A stretch of DNA of 64,000 nucleotides from Warburgia ugandensis (lineage: Eukaryota > Streptophyta > Magnoliopsida > Canellales > Canellaceae), in contig CP141135.1 in NCBI GenBank assembly GCA_035236585.1, positions 74,067,057 to 74,131,056 of the forward strand. The letters are read 5' to 3'. Numbering within the stretch: position 1 is the first letter of the stretch; every line of letters starts with the position of its first letter. Shown here piece after piece: positions 1 through 13,379 of this stretch. A model generated the notes under the pieces. The model was not told the DNA's origin and made no database searches. It was given only the letters and a program-made list of their open reading frames with translations. The position numbers were made by a program, and so were the translations under genes.

Positions 1-1390
1 GCCAAGATCTCAAAAGGCTCCAAGGATTTTTAATTTGCGCCCATAAATAAGTTGTATGGTATATATACGCTTACACACGAATCTGTAACTAGTAAGTCTT
101 GCAAGCTTTTAGAGTCACCCTTGACTCGGAGACAAGAAATGACTAACTTTCTAGTTGAGTTGAGTTTTCAAGTTTATGAACCTCGGTCCATATGTCAGAG
201 ATGTTTTACATGTACTGAAGTGGAGCCAACTCTAACTGGACCAAGTAACATTATATCTTCACCTGTGACCCCGTACAGATGCTTGCGTATTGAAATATTC
301 GTTACTGCCTGAGAGAATGATGCTAATTATCACTATTTCTTTAGCTGTTATGAAAGCAGTAAATGAGGAGGAGAAAGGCAATCAATGGGTAATTGTCTAA
401 ACTAAAAGCAGTAAACAAGGAAGTTGGTTTATGTCGTGTCCTTAGTATTGTTTCATTTAAGATAATGGTTCATTTTCTGCATTGACTCTCTTCTAACCCA
501 CCATCTGACAATTGACTCAAACCAAGACTGACCTCTTGCTTCCAATTCTGTGAATCTTCCACAAAGAATATAGCCAGAGTATTGGACGAGGCATGGAATC
601 AGCCTATGGAAAATAGAGGACTAAAACCAACTAGATTATACAGGCACTAAGTCTGTTGGAACTGAGACACATTTCCAAACTCAAAAAGTCATAATTCTTT
701 TGCTTGCAAGACTTGCCAAGAGCTGTGACATGAAAATTACTCCATTTCTTTCTGAATAGGATAGGATACAGAAAATCTTAGATGCTTCTATGTCTTCATT
801 CCTCCTGGTAATTAAAATCAAAGAGTTGGCTGGATAGTCATGATCAAGAAGACCAAAAGCAAGACAGGACTGGGATGAGTTACTTGGCATTTCAGACTTC
901 ACATCATTTTGATATGTAAGCTTGCTCAGTCTAGAAAGGATCTTGACATGGCAACTTAATTACAGAATTATACAGAGATAGTTCATATCAGAATACTAAC
1001 CTTACTTCAGGAACCTCCTTAGTGTTACACAAGTTGCAGTGTAGGATCATGTCTGCAAACACAAAAGAGCAGATAGGCTCTTCAAAAATTCAGGACTTTG
1101 ATCATTGCTTGTATCTGTTAATTTATATATGTATATAAACTTATTATAGACTGCTTAGCTCGTTAAGTGATACGCTGCATAACAGCATTCTGAAGTCTGT
1201 TTCTAAAGATGCAAAATGCCCTCATAGTTGTTTGGTCATGCTATCATCAGCAGGAAAGCCACAGCTCTTCCTTCCTCCTCCCTCTCTCTCAGACGTTCAT
1301 ATATGGTTTATGTGAAATTGCTTGAACCTTTGCACCTTTTTAAACTGGACTCTAGATTAACTTGATTGAGTGGTTAAAAATGTGCTAGCA
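1..1390. other. non-coding, no gene recognised
   Basis: AT-rich sequence without a convincing coding region. A 47-nt exon-like stretch on the minus strand (1006-1052), bounded by a TTTGCAG acceptor and a GTAAGG donor, is the only gene-like signal. No partner exon could be joined to it. Confidence 0.4.
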
Positions 1391-1522
1391 CCATTGAATT
1401 CACTTATAAAAAGAAAAGAAAAAAGGCAGCCCAGTGCACGAAGCACCCGGGCAGACCACAAATGCCTCATAGTATGCAGCCTTACCTAGGATTTCTTCAA
1501 GAGGCCATTGAATTCACTTATA
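1391..1522 (-). mobile_element. 5'-truncated Au-type SINE with target-site duplications
   Basis: On the minus strand the segment 1409-1504 reads as the 3' half of an Au SINE: the 'CCTCTTG..AAAT' block, 'GGTAAGGCTGC', 'TTGTGGTC', 'GTGCACTGGGCTGCC' and a T-rich tail. The tRNA-derived head with the A and B boxes is absent. Eighteen identical bases, CCATTGAATTCACTTATA, flank it at 1391-1408 and 1505-1522. The truncated copy was therefore inserted in that form by target-primed reverse transcription and was not cut down later. Confidence 0.85.
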
Positions 1523-4500
1523 TGGGTTACAAATTCGAGATTTGCCAATGTTACTTATGGAAATCAGTCCAGACTGCATTAGTATTTAACAAGACACTTA
1601 CATGTTTTAACATGGATATGCATACATGAGAAGAAAATATATCAGATTACTTGCTGTAGAAGTATTATGATCCTCTGATGCTATGATCTTTCACCAATAT
1701 CTCTTCTGCAAGCCTCATTTCCCATTTCACTTTTTTGACAGCACTGCATTTTCGCTCACACCTTTCAAATTGATCATAATAGCCCAGATTAATAGAGATA
1801 TGTTCCATGTTGCAAAAACAAAATGAATAGAAATTTTTTTAGCAATAGAGTTTGCTAAACCAGTCAGTGCTACCTTGAATGTCAGAAAAAGACTCCCTTA
1901 CATATGAAATCTCAATTATTATAGATCCAAGGCTTCTGATTTTACCCCTCTACGGTTCTAACAGATATAGCACTGCTACACAGGAAAATAAATTTAAGAA
2001 ATAGTTGAACATCATATACATACTATAGAAATGACAAAATATCCAGTAAGGTTAACTTTCTATTCAAGTAATAATCAGAAGCCAAAGACTTCAAAAATGA
2101 GAAAAAAGCTAGGGCCAGTACTCTAAGAAGCACAAAACAGAGCCATTGATGCAGCAAACCTTCATAGACAAATAACACAAGGAGAACAACTAGTCAAATT
2201 TGATAGCTCATGGTTAGAGCTCAGCTGCCGAGCTAAAATTGTGAAATTTCCAGTTAATGGTTTAAACCCGACAGAAAAGCTCATCAATCAGACTACCACT
2301 CTTCTTGATCTATTTGAGGTCCTACCTAGATGGTTTCTAAAACCCCAACCTCCATCTGATCTGTTAAACTGGACTTTGAACAAAAAGATTTTTGTAACCA
2401 ACAATAGAATGGTATTGTTGACTCATATTTAAAAAAGAATTAACCTTCTGACAATATGAATCTATTATTCTTGTTAAAACAATTGATTTTCTGCAGTTAG
2501 GTTATGTGAAATTTCTCTCTGATAGTAGTTTGACTCATCTAGTGATTAGATGCACTTACAGATAGCCTCCACCAGATGTAGGAGGAAATTCCTCCCATTC
2601 ATGTAAAATAGGTGCTCCAAATTACACTAACCAAGTGGACACCAGAATTTCATACACATAACCCTCTTCATTTTGTGATAAGAAATGAATAACAAAATAA
2701 CTTTAAATGAAAAGAATTTCCATCCATGATAGTATAGCTAAAAGGTCGTCAGATCAACCTAATGAGACAGACACAAGCTACCAATTTGAAGTGGTGCTGC
2801 TGTAATGGGCAAGATTATTGCATCTTGATTAGTCTATGATCACAAGCTACCAATTTGACGTTCATTGCTTCACAGAACATCCATGAAGAAGACAGCATGC
2901 TGGAGATAAGAGTAGAGAACCACCAACTCCTTGTAGCAGCATGGCTTGCCTCTAAGAGAATGTTCCTAATAGGTGAAAATACAAACATCAACAAATAGTT
3001 ATACTACGTAAGAGAATGTTATTGCCGAGGATTTTTCTGTAGTAAGGAGAACAGGGATAAATATGACACACATGAGAATTCTATGTAGAGGAGAAACCAG
3101 CTTGAAATTCACAAAATATCAAAATGCACTGCACTAATGGGAGAGGTTACCACCCATATATGCAGTGGCAGAGTTACCTAAAGAAGCTTAGCAGTTGTTG
3201 AGGGATAAAATGTTGCAGTGGGATCAAAAAGGATATGACAGAAGCTATGGGTAAGCGATTTCAGTACGCTACTACAAGAAATGAGAACAGCAGTTCTCCC
3301 ATTAAATACCCTCAAGAGATCAGACTCTGTCTCATAGACCAGGACTTAGACAACCAAAATAACACAGAAAAAAGAGTACTACAGTAAACAGAATGCTAAC
3401 ATAAATCTTCCCAAACAGTGTTACCAATGTCCAAATTGAGTAGAGGTTCTGAGCTTTCTGCACATACATGAACAACTTAAATGTCAACTGGATGTGGCTG
3501 AGGTGCTCCACATCGAACTTGGAAAACCAAGTAAACATATACTATATGAAACCAATTAATATATTTTAATTTTTTTAAAATGGAATAAGGGAAGATCAAT
3601 ATTTGCAGGAAGGGGACTCTGATTGGCCAAGAGGGGTTGGTCTATCATACAGGTCAGTCTGTCCTGTCGCAAGGTGTTCTTCCTTGTAACAAGGGTCTCA
3701 GCCTCTATAAGTATAATCAACAAAAGAGTCACAGCTAAGGGAAAACTCATTGATATTACATCCATAAACAGGCAATGGTTAACTTCATGTTTATCATATA
3801 AATCACAAATTCTTTTGGAAAGTAAACTTCCTTGTTCAGTAGTTATTACTGACATAGTGATGGGGACCATCCCACAATTTATTTATTTTTATGTTATGTT
3901 ATAGTTTTTTTTTTTCTACTTTGGGTATTTACCACTGAGGGTATTGGGTTTATTGTTGTGATGTGACTTAAGTAGGTCAATTTTGTCTTTTTCTCTAGAT
4001 TAGGGTTGGATGCCCCCTACTTAAGATCCTTTTCTCTTTTTTTATGAGCAGTTTTGAGGAATAATGAATAGAGATTTCATTAGACTTGATAGAATCCTTG
4101 TTCTTGTTCTAGTCATTGAGTTTTTTTTTCTTTTTTTTTTCTTCTTTATCTTTTTTCAGATGGTTTTTGTACTGGATGTGATTACATGATTGTGTTGGTG
4201 ATAATTTTTAATTGTTATCCTGCTTTAAATTCCTATAAACTCTAGATCCGTAGCTTAATCAAGACCGTTCATCAATCAGAGGGGCAATCCAGATTGAAGC
4301 TTCAATCTTTACCTTAATCGGGAGAGATCTGGGACGATTTGAAAATCCTATACTTCATTGTAGGCTATTCATGCTTATTAAGGCTGTTTTTCTACATGTC
4401 AAAAGTGCTAGTGATAGTTTTATTTATTTATTTCTATTCAAACTGATTCTAATCTGATCTCAGCATATAGATTAGGCCATTTTGGATGCTGTCCTACATC

Positions 4501-5664
4501 ACAAACTTCCAGCTCAACTATGCATACAGAGAAGCATGAAGATAGTTAATACAACCATGGAAAAGAATCACAAACTATTGATGGAAAAACCTTTATATAG
4601 GAATATGGCTAAGGAACTTGAGAGAACCAATTCAAACTATCTACAGCCAGTTGGAAATGCATGCTTTCTGAACATACAAATGCTTTTAGGTTAACATCAA
4701 TGCTGATGAGTTATATGGTGGTACTTCATTTGGTAATCAAGGTCCTTGAGTTGATACCATCCTTGTGTAACCAACATTAGACCATACTTGGTAGAATTGA
4801 AGAGATCAAAGAAATCATTGATAAAGACTTCAAGAAAGCTAGATTCTCTTTACTAAAGCGTGGCCTTGAAATTGTAGCTTCTTGTCATGGGAGAAAAAGA
4901 ATCAAGCGCTTGAACCACCAAATTGGAAGAATATTAACAAGAATAAGCCACTTAATATCTTCCATACACATTAATGTAATAAGACAATGTGAAAGTTATG
5001 GAGCTTTCTCATATGAAAATAAACTCTCTATTACTAGAGGTACTGCAAGAAAGAAACTTATGATGTAGCTACTAGGATCTAACAAGAAACTACAATAAGA
5101 TGGGATAACTTCACATACAAAATTAGTCCTGTTTGGAATTGAGTTTTAGAGACAATTCTAGTGCCAAAGCACTTGTAATGGCATACAACCTCCTATGTAT
5201 TATTTCATCTAGTGGTATCTTCCTGAAAATAAGAGTAAAAAATGAAGGCCAGCATTCAAAAAAACAAACAGATGAGAGGTTTGTCAGAAAACATCATCAG
5301 TTACTTTTGCAATGATAAGTAGAATCTACCAATTTAGAAATATTGGATGAGCATACCATTAATTCGAAAAGTTCTGTCTTTAAGGCTTTTCTCAAGCCTT
5401 TTAAATAGTATACTCAGGGGGAGCAAGAATCTCATGAAAAGTAATAGTACTTGAGTGACAAAGACATGTTGGTGGTGAGAAACAACAAAATATGCTGCAG
5501 AGAACATATCAGAATAACAAGTGATCACTGTTGAAGCTCACCTTCTCACAAAAGCTAAAGACTCGCAACTAATTCAGCCTCAATACACAGAAATGGATAG
5601 GAAGATGTTGGAAGAGACCACCTGGTGGAGTGAGACAAACTTCTGAGAGAAAGAAAAACCAAAG
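1523..5664. other. non-coding, old repeat debris
   Basis: No coding region could be supported. Only short chance reading frames are present. The 3900-4330 stretch has long T runs and a block resembling retroelement LTR/UTR sequence, but no termini could be defined. Nothing else was recognised. Confidence 0.4.
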
Positions 5665-5883
5665 AAGGTATGTGAATAGATAAAAAGAGCAGCCCCGGTG
5701 CTTGAAACTCCCGCCTATGCGGGGTCCGGGGAATGGGCGGACCACAAGGGCCTACAGTGCACAGCTTTACCTTGTATTTTTACAAGAGGCTGTTTCCACG
5801 CCTTGAACCCGTGACCTCAAGGTCACATGACAACAACTTTTACCGTTGCGCCAAGGCTTCCCTTCTAAGGCATGTGAATAGAT
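5665..5883 (-). mobile_element. full-length Au-type SINE
   Basis: The minus strand of 5682-5866 carries the tRNA-like head (GCCTTGGCGCAACGGTAAA, A-box region; GGTCACGGGTTCAAGGC, B-box region), then the Au body (GGAAACAGCCTCTTG, AAGGTAAAGCTG, CCTTGTGGTCCGCCC, CCCCGGACCCCGC) and a T tail. It is flanked by AAGGTATGTGAATAGAT (5665-5681) and AAGGCATGTGAATAGAT (5867-5883), a 17-bp target duplication with one mismatch. Au SINEs are pol III-transcribed non-autonomous elements moved by LINE machinery. Confidence 0.93.
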
Positions 5884-6620
5884 CTAGTACCAAATTGATC
5901 TCTGCAATGATGTCTCCCTCTTTTTGTTAGGAAAATGATGATTTTATCAGGAGTTAAAAGGCAAATTATGGGATACAAAACAAAATAGAAATCAGTAACC
6001 TACTGTTAGCTGTAACGCTGACAAAAAGTAGCATGAGAAAACTATGTTTGAGCAGAAACCAATAGGCAAGCACTTAAGTTGGGAGAAGGACCTGCAACCA
6101 GCTGAGCTTGGATTTAATGTTGAAGCACCATCACTATTAAACTCCATTGTCCTGAAAGTTGCCACTTCAAAATGCAATGAATTATGACATAATATCTCTA
6201 GCATTTATCCATTTAGGAGCTATACATTTACTCTTTACAAATTGCATAATGGGTTCTCACAACCATGTCTGAGAGCAATTTCCTGTAGTAAATTGTGTTC
6301 ACTAGGACAAAGGAATCGTCAATAAGCTTGAAAAAATTAACATTATTATGAAAAAGTGGAATCATGATGATCAAAAGCCAACCACCATGCAGTTATATAA
6401 CATTTAAATTGCACATTGAATCTGCTTAAATCATTGAAGAACATATAAATAGGAATATGAGAAGTTTATATTCATTTACCTTAAAGTTGATATAAGCATA
6501 TTGTCATTCACTTATTTAAACCTGATATAATTAAGTAACAAGTATCAATAAACTTAGTCGACCAAGCTAACTAAGAGTTATAATAACCTAAATGGTCCAG
6601 CACTTCCCGTCTCAGTTCCT
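5884..6620. other. 3' flank of the L34e-like gene
   Basis: AT-rich and non-coding. It lies downstream of the minus-strand gene ending at 6621 and probably contains its 3' UTR. No other element was recognised. Confidence 0.5.
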
Positions 6621-7319
6621 CTACTTTTTGATCTTCCGAATCCTCTTCGGGCCCCAAGCCTCCATTCTACCGACAGCACACCCACATCTTGCCCGGAACA
6701 CTAGGACAGCTCTCCCATTAGGAGGTGCCATTTTCTTAAGTTCAGCTTCTAATTCTCGATGATGTGCTTCAGCCAACGGAAACAAACCTCTGTCAATGTC
6801 ACCGTTCACGGTAGGAGGATTCGAATTCTTCACACATTCCTCAGTCTCAAGCTGGATATCAAATTCTGCAGCCTTACGAAGCCCACGACAATTTGGATTG
6901 TCACATTTCCTAGTTGTAAAGTGGAAAACTCCCCAAACAGCTATAGCTGCAACTAAGAAGCTAATTCCTAAAAATGTATAGATAATTGGAGCTTGAGCAA
7001 ACTCATCCTTCACCACAGAAATAGTCAGGCCACCAATTCTGGCAACTCCTTGGTAGAACATCACAGCATAAGGAAATATCAGAACTCCACAAGCGCAGAG
7101 AACGGCGATTAAGATCACAATATCAACAACAGCCGAGCGAGAACGACCACAAGGTGTGCTCTTCGAAGGATTCGAACAAGTAGGCTGTCTCCTGTTCCTG
7201 TGAGGTTGATGGGTCTGCTTAAGATGGGCAGATTGATCAGTCGAAGCAAAAGTGTTTGCCATGTTTGTTCGATCGTCGAAGGACTTGCCAGATGAAATCA
7301 AGCTACCGTATTCGACCAT
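6621..7319 (-). CDS. L34e superfamily membrane protein, At5g19025-like
   Basis: Encodes 232 residues in one coding exon. The start ATG (7319-7317, MVEYGSL) is preferred because a splice acceptor (TTTGTAG, AG at 7332-7331) lies just upstream in the leader; the in-frame ATG at 7472 lies on the other side of that acceptor. Residues about 1-60 are polar and Ser/Pro/Cys-rich. Two hydrophobic spans follow (about 63-85 and 110-135), then the family's most conserved block (RKCDNPNCRGLRKAAEFDIQ, 137-156, with TEECVK after it). The C-terminal ELKKMAPPNGRAVLVFRARC block is followed by a basic RIRKIKK tail. Cys139, 144, 162, 212 and 214 could bind a metal. The name comes from a Pfam-level resemblance to ribosomal L34e. 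The two membrane segments argue against a ribosomal role, and the biochemical function of this plant family is not established. The length is normal and the gene appears intact. Confidence 0.88.
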   Translation of the reverse strand: MVEYGSLISSGKSFDDRTNMANTFASTDQSAHLKQTHQPHRNRRQPTCSNPSKSTPCGRSRSAVVDIVILIAVLCACGVLIFPYAVMFYQGVARIGGLTISVVKDEFAQAPIIYTFLGISFLVAAIAVWGVFHFTTRKCDNPNCRGLRKAAEFDIQLETEECVKNSNPPTVNGDIDRGLFPLAEAHHRELEAELKKMAPPNGRAVLVFRARCGCAVGRMEAWGPKRIRKIKK

Positions 7320-8060
7320 TTGGAGAAATCCTACAAAGAAAATTTTGGTTTCCAACAAGGACAAAGAATCAAATACCAAAAACAGATCAATTTCACTATA
7401 GAAAAGGATCAAAACGGTGACTAGACTACACCTGAAGCTCGGAATCTGATCAAATTGTCCCTTTTTTGTCAATCATATCAGGGTGGAGCAATATCTCTGC
7501 ACCTGAATTCAGTCCAAGCAAATTTCTCTGTTGACAGGAGACACAAACCAAAACCGATCTCTGCCAAAAATTCGCCTCCCCAAAATCTAAATCCAATCAA
7601 AACCACCAAGCCAAAGAGCTAGAATTGCTCTCTGATGGCAATCAAAGATCCAATTCTGATCAAACGATTGACTACTCAAACCAAAACCAACTTCGGCAGA
7701 ATTCACAACCCAATACGCAAAAACTGATCACTTGGAGAAGAACCCAGAATCAAAACACAATTCTAAGTCAGACCTAGCAATCAAAATCCACAAACGGATC
7801 GAACCCAGAAAGGAAAGCAGCTCAAAGAAGCGTTTGACTGCATCTGGGAAGAATTTCTGTGCCCTTATATTGGCTTCTGTGAAGCGAAATCCAATCTGTA
7901 CCGAATTTTTCCTGCAAACTGAGGTGAAGGGGGAAGATTGGAGGGTTAAAATCCCCACCAAAGGAATATCAGGATTTGGTCCGCTGGAGAATGAAATCGG
8001 AAAAAAGTCACAGAAAACGACAAGAGATCGAGTTAAAGGGATGAGATCACACGATCTGGT
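7320..8060 (-). promoter_or_regulatory. leader intron and promoter region of the L34e-like gene
   Basis: A splice acceptor at 7331-7332 (minus strand CTTTGTAG) lies 11 bases before the ATG, so the 5' UTR is probably split. Two donor candidates on the minus strand are CAG/GTGTAG (ending 7432) and CAG/GTGCAG (ending 7503). The upstream part to about 8060 is less AT-rich and may hold the leader exon. No TATA box was identified with confidence. Confidence 0.45.
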
Positions 8061-9474
8061 CTTTTTACCTCGTAACGGTTATTCAAGCAACGACTTTGTA
8101 CTTTACTTATTAATCACGGTTCACTAAAAGAATAATAAATGATTTGCTAAATGGATAAAATCCAGAAGAAATTGAAACTAAGGTCCCACTCAACTGAAAA
8201 ATCTGATTTGATGATTTATGGCAGATCATTAGATTGAAAGACGTGATCTCTAGAACTGGCTGAAATTTGATATGGGAAATGATATTCCCAGTGTTATGGC
8301 AAAAGTACAAGTACGAGTCCACTTAGTTGAATAATCTAAACCGTTTATCTTAACAGTATTGTCATAGAGGGACCGTAAATGGCAAAAATCACCTAGTTTG
8401 GATGATCCTACTGTTGATTTTTCAGGACCATCAGTTTTACTAACGTCTGATCAAAACTCATAGAAATTAGATAGACAATGGTAGGACCATCAGAGCATGT
8501 GATATTTGGGACAGGGTTCACCTATGGCAAGGTTTTTGATACTTTCCCTCAACTTATTAATAAAATCCTGGAAAATCTGCAACTCGGTCTTGACTCAGCT
8601 AGAAAATCTGCTTAGGTGCGCCAGGCTTGCTGGTGATCGAGACTGTTGATCTGCCGGGAACATTCTGATACATACAGGTCATCCCAACAAATCTTGTCCA
8701 CTGAATAATGGAACCTTTTGATCGACTTATTAAGATTTGATTATCTTTTGAACACTTTGCTTAGTACAGAAAAATAGTGATTATGATCATCCAATGAAGA
8801 ACAAATTTTGGTTCATGGCTTATCTAAGATGGGAGGTAGAAGATGAGTGGTTTGGATCACCAAACTCTTCGGACCCACATGTACTTTAGGTGCATAAAAT
8901 GCTAGAAATATATTCTTTTTCAGAAAAAGAGAGAGAGAAATGATATTGATAGCCTAAAGATTAGGTATTCCTAACTTTGTTATTTTATTATTTGATTTCA
9001 TTTTCCTTCTCATTTACAAGCCAAGTTGACATAACCCATGCTACTGTTCAAGAATTTTTTCTATCACAACAAGTTTATTAAATGGAGATTAAGGCGTTAG
9101 TTTACATATTTAAGAGTGTCTTACATTTAGCTGTCACTGTTGCACTTATTGGGGCTTAGTAAGCAAAGTTGAAGTGGACGTCTGAGGGGTAAATTTCGGG
9201 TCAAAATGAAAGATGAAGACGTGGTTGGGAAATGAATATGGAGGTGGATATCATCCATGAAGAAAGAAAGAGAGGTCAATCGTTGATTGATTCATTCATT
9301 AACGGTTGAGATTGATCCATTATAATCGATGCTAGAATAATCATCGGTCCCTTAACCGGAGTACTCCTAGATGGAGTACATGTGGGGGCTTACATTGTCG
9401 GTCATCCTGGCTGTTCATCTGGATCCCGTTATGAATGGATTATATATTAACCCTATAATTGCTTAAAAGTTGAT

Positions 9475-9497
9475 TATATATATATATATATATATAT
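9475..9497. repeat. (TA)n microsatellite
   Basis: About eleven uninterrupted TA units, followed by a T-rich then A-rich stretch. Confidence 0.9.
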
Positions 9498-10525
9498 TTC
9501 TTTTTTTTTCAAAAAAAATTTGAACTTTCTAAGCTATCTACTTTTCACTAGAGAATAATAGTGGTTAGCAACTCTGAAGAGATCTCTACAGGTTTGTTTA
9601 TGACTCCACTGTTTTAGCCTTCTCCAGGTAGTGCATCTTACTATGACCCTTCTCTATAAACTATAAAGAGATCAAGATCGTCCATTCCCTGTTGGGGTCT
9701 CATCGTCGTCGATCTTGACCATATACAGTTTTATGTGAAGTCATTGGTAACTAAGCTGAACTGACTTGACTCGACCTACTTTGAGTTTGAGTCAAGGCAT
9801 CAAGTTTTAAGATGTGATCAGGGGCTAATTAGAAGAGTTAAATAAAGTGAGAAATGCATAACAAACGAGTGCCGATATCATCGATCTCCTCGATTAATGG
9901 ACTGATTTTCACGTTGAAAACTCATATACATGGGCTTCTGGATTGCAGATATCATGATGAAGCCCACCAGATTGCTTGAACTTCAGATGGAGCATTTGTC
10001 TTCTTGGTTACAAGGTCATGTCTGAAACTTTTTGACTAAAAGGCTAACATTGGCTAATTGCTTTTGGCCTGTGATTTTAGTTTCAGTAAGTTGGTAGCGG
10101 ATTCAAAATGTGTACAGTGTGATAGTGTTTTTATAATGTCCTTGGCCTCTTTTCCATCTATACAATGCTTTTCAACCATTCAAAGTCGCCAATGATGTCA
10201 AGTAGGTTGACAATCACAGAAGCCTGAAACTGAGAAAACCCACAATTTTTCTTGGCTTCTGTAAGCATAGTTACAAAGTTCGAAAGGGAAAAGATTGGCT
10301 GAGGAAAAGTCAAAATTTTCAAGAAATTTGGGAGAGAGTCGGGAAAAAGATGGCAAATTTAAAAGTTACAAAAATTATGAGAGAGAGAGAGAGATTTAAC
10401 AACTTCTTAAGCATAAAATTATATTATTATAGAAAAATGAAAATTCTTCTTTTAGATAATAATTTGTTACTGTAGATGACTTGAAGCTTAGTACTCAAAT
10501 ATTAAAAAACTAAAATAGAAAGTTG

Positions 10526-10530
<5 letters not shown>

Positions 10531-10616
<86 letters not shown>
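10531..10616. repeat. compound (TA)n(GA)n microsatellite
   Basis: About thirteen TA units run directly into about thirty GA units with no interruption. Tracts of this length are normally highly polymorphic. Confidence 0.95.
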
Positions 10617-10619
<3 letters not shown>

Positions 10620-13261
10620 CTAAACCTATTTAGATTGTGTTGAAAAAGGATGCATCACTGTACCAAAACAAGGTTTCTATACAAGCTATTCTTCCTAAGA
10701 ATAATAGTTGGACTGTCTTTATATATGTCGTTGCAGCAACTAGTAAATAGACATGGTGGTTATGATCCTACTATTGCCACTTTGCATGGATTGGTAAGAG
10801 GAGGTGCACCCTGGCTGCATCTGCATGGCATGAAGTTATCAACTATCCTAGCATTACTTGAAAGTGGGTTAGGTCCAGGTGCTTTGATTTTAGTTGGGGT
10901 GTAGCCTCTTATTTTTTAACCCAATAAACCATCCTAATAAAGAGGTTTACGTTAATCTTATGACGACCTGAAAAGCCAACGTAGTTCTTTATTACATAAC
11001 TTGATTTCTTTATTACTGACGTTGTCATGCATACAGGAAACTTTCGCGTAATGGCCAATGAAAAACCAATTTATGTTTGTCTTGTTCCGAGTTTTTTACT
11101 GTATTTAGAGCCTATTACATATTCATCTAATTAAGCGTAGATCAACCACTATGTTGATATGCATTAGACCCTCATGGCAAGTTTAGAAGCTTATCTTTAC
11201 CTTACACGTGAACCAATGAAACCTAAGGTTCCTCCCCTTCAACAACCTATAATATCTCTTCTGGTTGTTTAGTAAAAGACTTCAAAAATGACCTAATAAT
11301 ATGACATCACTTATCATTGGTTATATCTTTTCAAACCTATCTTTTGTAGCTTCCACAAGTTGCTAAAACATTTCTTGTTTCTCCATAGTTTGGTTATGAA
11401 AGAAGGGAATCACTAACCTTTTGGTCTTAATCAACATGCAAAAAGGCCCTTTTAGGTGCACGTTCCACACTAGTTCTAAGTAGGATTGATGAGGTTGGAA
11501 AAGGTGTGGCTGAAAAGTTAGTGATCACCACCTCATTCACACCACTTCGAAAAATTAGTTCTATATGCCTGAAACCTTTATTGAAGACCTTTAGTAGTTC
11601 AACTAACTCATCTTAGTATTTTGATGATTGTACTTTTTCATGACACTGGAGGCTGTTGTCACAAAACAAGCATTGAAATGAAAATAGTGATCAAATCAAT
11701 GGTACGACTACCTACTTAGGCCATGAAGAAGCAACTTTAAACCTACACTAACGTCAAGCGGAATGGAGGAAGGCGAGAAGCAGCTTAAAATCGTAGAAGT
11801 TCGTCAAGCTGAAGACCAACGCAGAAGAGCACGAGAAGCCTGATCCTGGCATATCCACATTGTAGAGAGATGATAGGGAACCTTAATCTGGTTATCATAC
11901 AATGAAGAAGATTGTCGTTGATCGGGAAGATCAATCTTTCTAAGTGACTCCAAATAGCCCGAAAATGAGAAATTAATAGGAGATGATCGATGTGACTCAA
12001 TCTATAAATCGGCAATTGAGAGCGCATCAAAGATCGACAAAGGTATATTCTTCCTCAATGGTTCAACCACATATGGATAGCACTAAGTCATCTGAGCTCC
12101 TCCTATTTATAATTGTTATCCCATTTATTTGAAATTCATGGCATGGCAATTAAAGTGCAAGAGTAGTTGGTTTGTGAAAACTATAGTATGATCTATGATC
12201 TGACTTATATCCTCTACTAAACCAAGTCAATGTTGCAATGACATGAAGAAAACTCTGGTAATATGGTTAGATGCAATTCATGTATGTTTTCTTGATCTTG
12301 TGAGTTGATTCAATGCCAGCTCAACATTTGATAACAACAAGAAATTAAAGATAGTGAAAGTTGGTTTACTTCTTTGGCTTAGAAAATATGTTTTGATAGG
12401 AACAGTATAGTCCATATGCATTGTAATATTTGGTCAAAGAAACCTCCTTCATTCCATACAGAGTCTATATGTTATTTATGTGCATCCACTAACTTTTCAG
12501 TTGGTTTAAGACCACATATAAACGTAATAAAGATACTAAGATTAGTACAATTATAATAAATTGTATAAGGTGTCTATCTAGGAAGTGGAACTAAAGTTTG
12601 GATGATTTGAAACTAGGAAAAATGATCCAGTGATCTTCATGATATTAGGTGTGACAATTAGTAAGAGTGAGATGGATAAATATGACCTGTCATATAACAA
12701 ACTAAAAAAACAGATCTTAAAGAGTACTAGTGCATGATCTGATAGCTGCAATTAGATGGGTAAATAACCTCTGCCATAGATGGTAAATAACCTGTACTGA
12801 CATTGTCATAAGTGTAAAGTATAAGGGAGTGAAGTATATGTAGCAAAAATACAAGAACTTGAAAGCCCTCCAATAACAATCATTGCATTAGTGCGCATGC
12901 TACTGCCTGTTGATTGTTTAACCGCAAGTGCACGGGCTATTGTAGTATAGCTATGCAAATACGGGTCGATCCCACGAGGACTTGATTTAAAATTATGGAG
13001 TTTTAAATAAAATTCAACTAAAAAAAATAAAATCCAAATTTATTCAATTGTTCCAATGTTCACAAATATTTATTCCAAGGAAGACAGAAAATAAAAATAA
13101 AATACGTCTTGGATAAGCTTGTCCTTGGATTGCACTGTCTCTGGATTAGTCTGTCCTTGAATAGTCTGTCCTGGACAGACTGTCCTCGAATAGTCGAATA
13201 AAGATAAGTTAAAACCGTATCAGCATAGGGACACAGTTGGAATTTCTGAAATAGGACAGAA

Positions 13262-13370
13262 TTGTAATTTCTGAGATCTACAGGTGCAGATTTGTAATTT
13301 CTGAGATCTACAGGTGCAAATTTGTAATTTCTGAGATCTGCAGGTGCAGATTTGTAATTTCTGAGGGTTT
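13262..13370. repeat. 30-bp tandem repeat, 3.6 units
   Basis: The unit TTGTAATTTCTGAGATCTRC followed by AGGTGCARAT repeats with a period of exactly 30 bases starting at 13262, 13292, 13322 and 13352. The last unit is cut short. It lies inside repeat E1 and is not present in E2 in this amplified form. Confidence 0.9.
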
Positions 13371-13379
13371 CTGGTTTTT

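Larger units (their letters stand above)
8061..12914. other. non-coding, repeat debris and microsatellites
   Basis: No gene could be supported. The stretch contains blocks of the 'GATCATCCAATGG' type that recur elsewhere in the window and are probably old MITE or LTR debris, plus two microsatellites listed separately. A short frame at 10650-10904 has no recognisable domain. Confidence 0.4.

Noticed and set aside
7732-8127. 131-codon plus-strand frame antisense to the L34e-like gene's leader
   Set aside because: Lys/Ser-rich without homology; it overlaps the likely 5' UTR and promoter on the other strand.
10650-10904. 84-codon frame beside the compound microsatellite
   Set aside because: No domain, no splice partners, weak start context; treated as chance.
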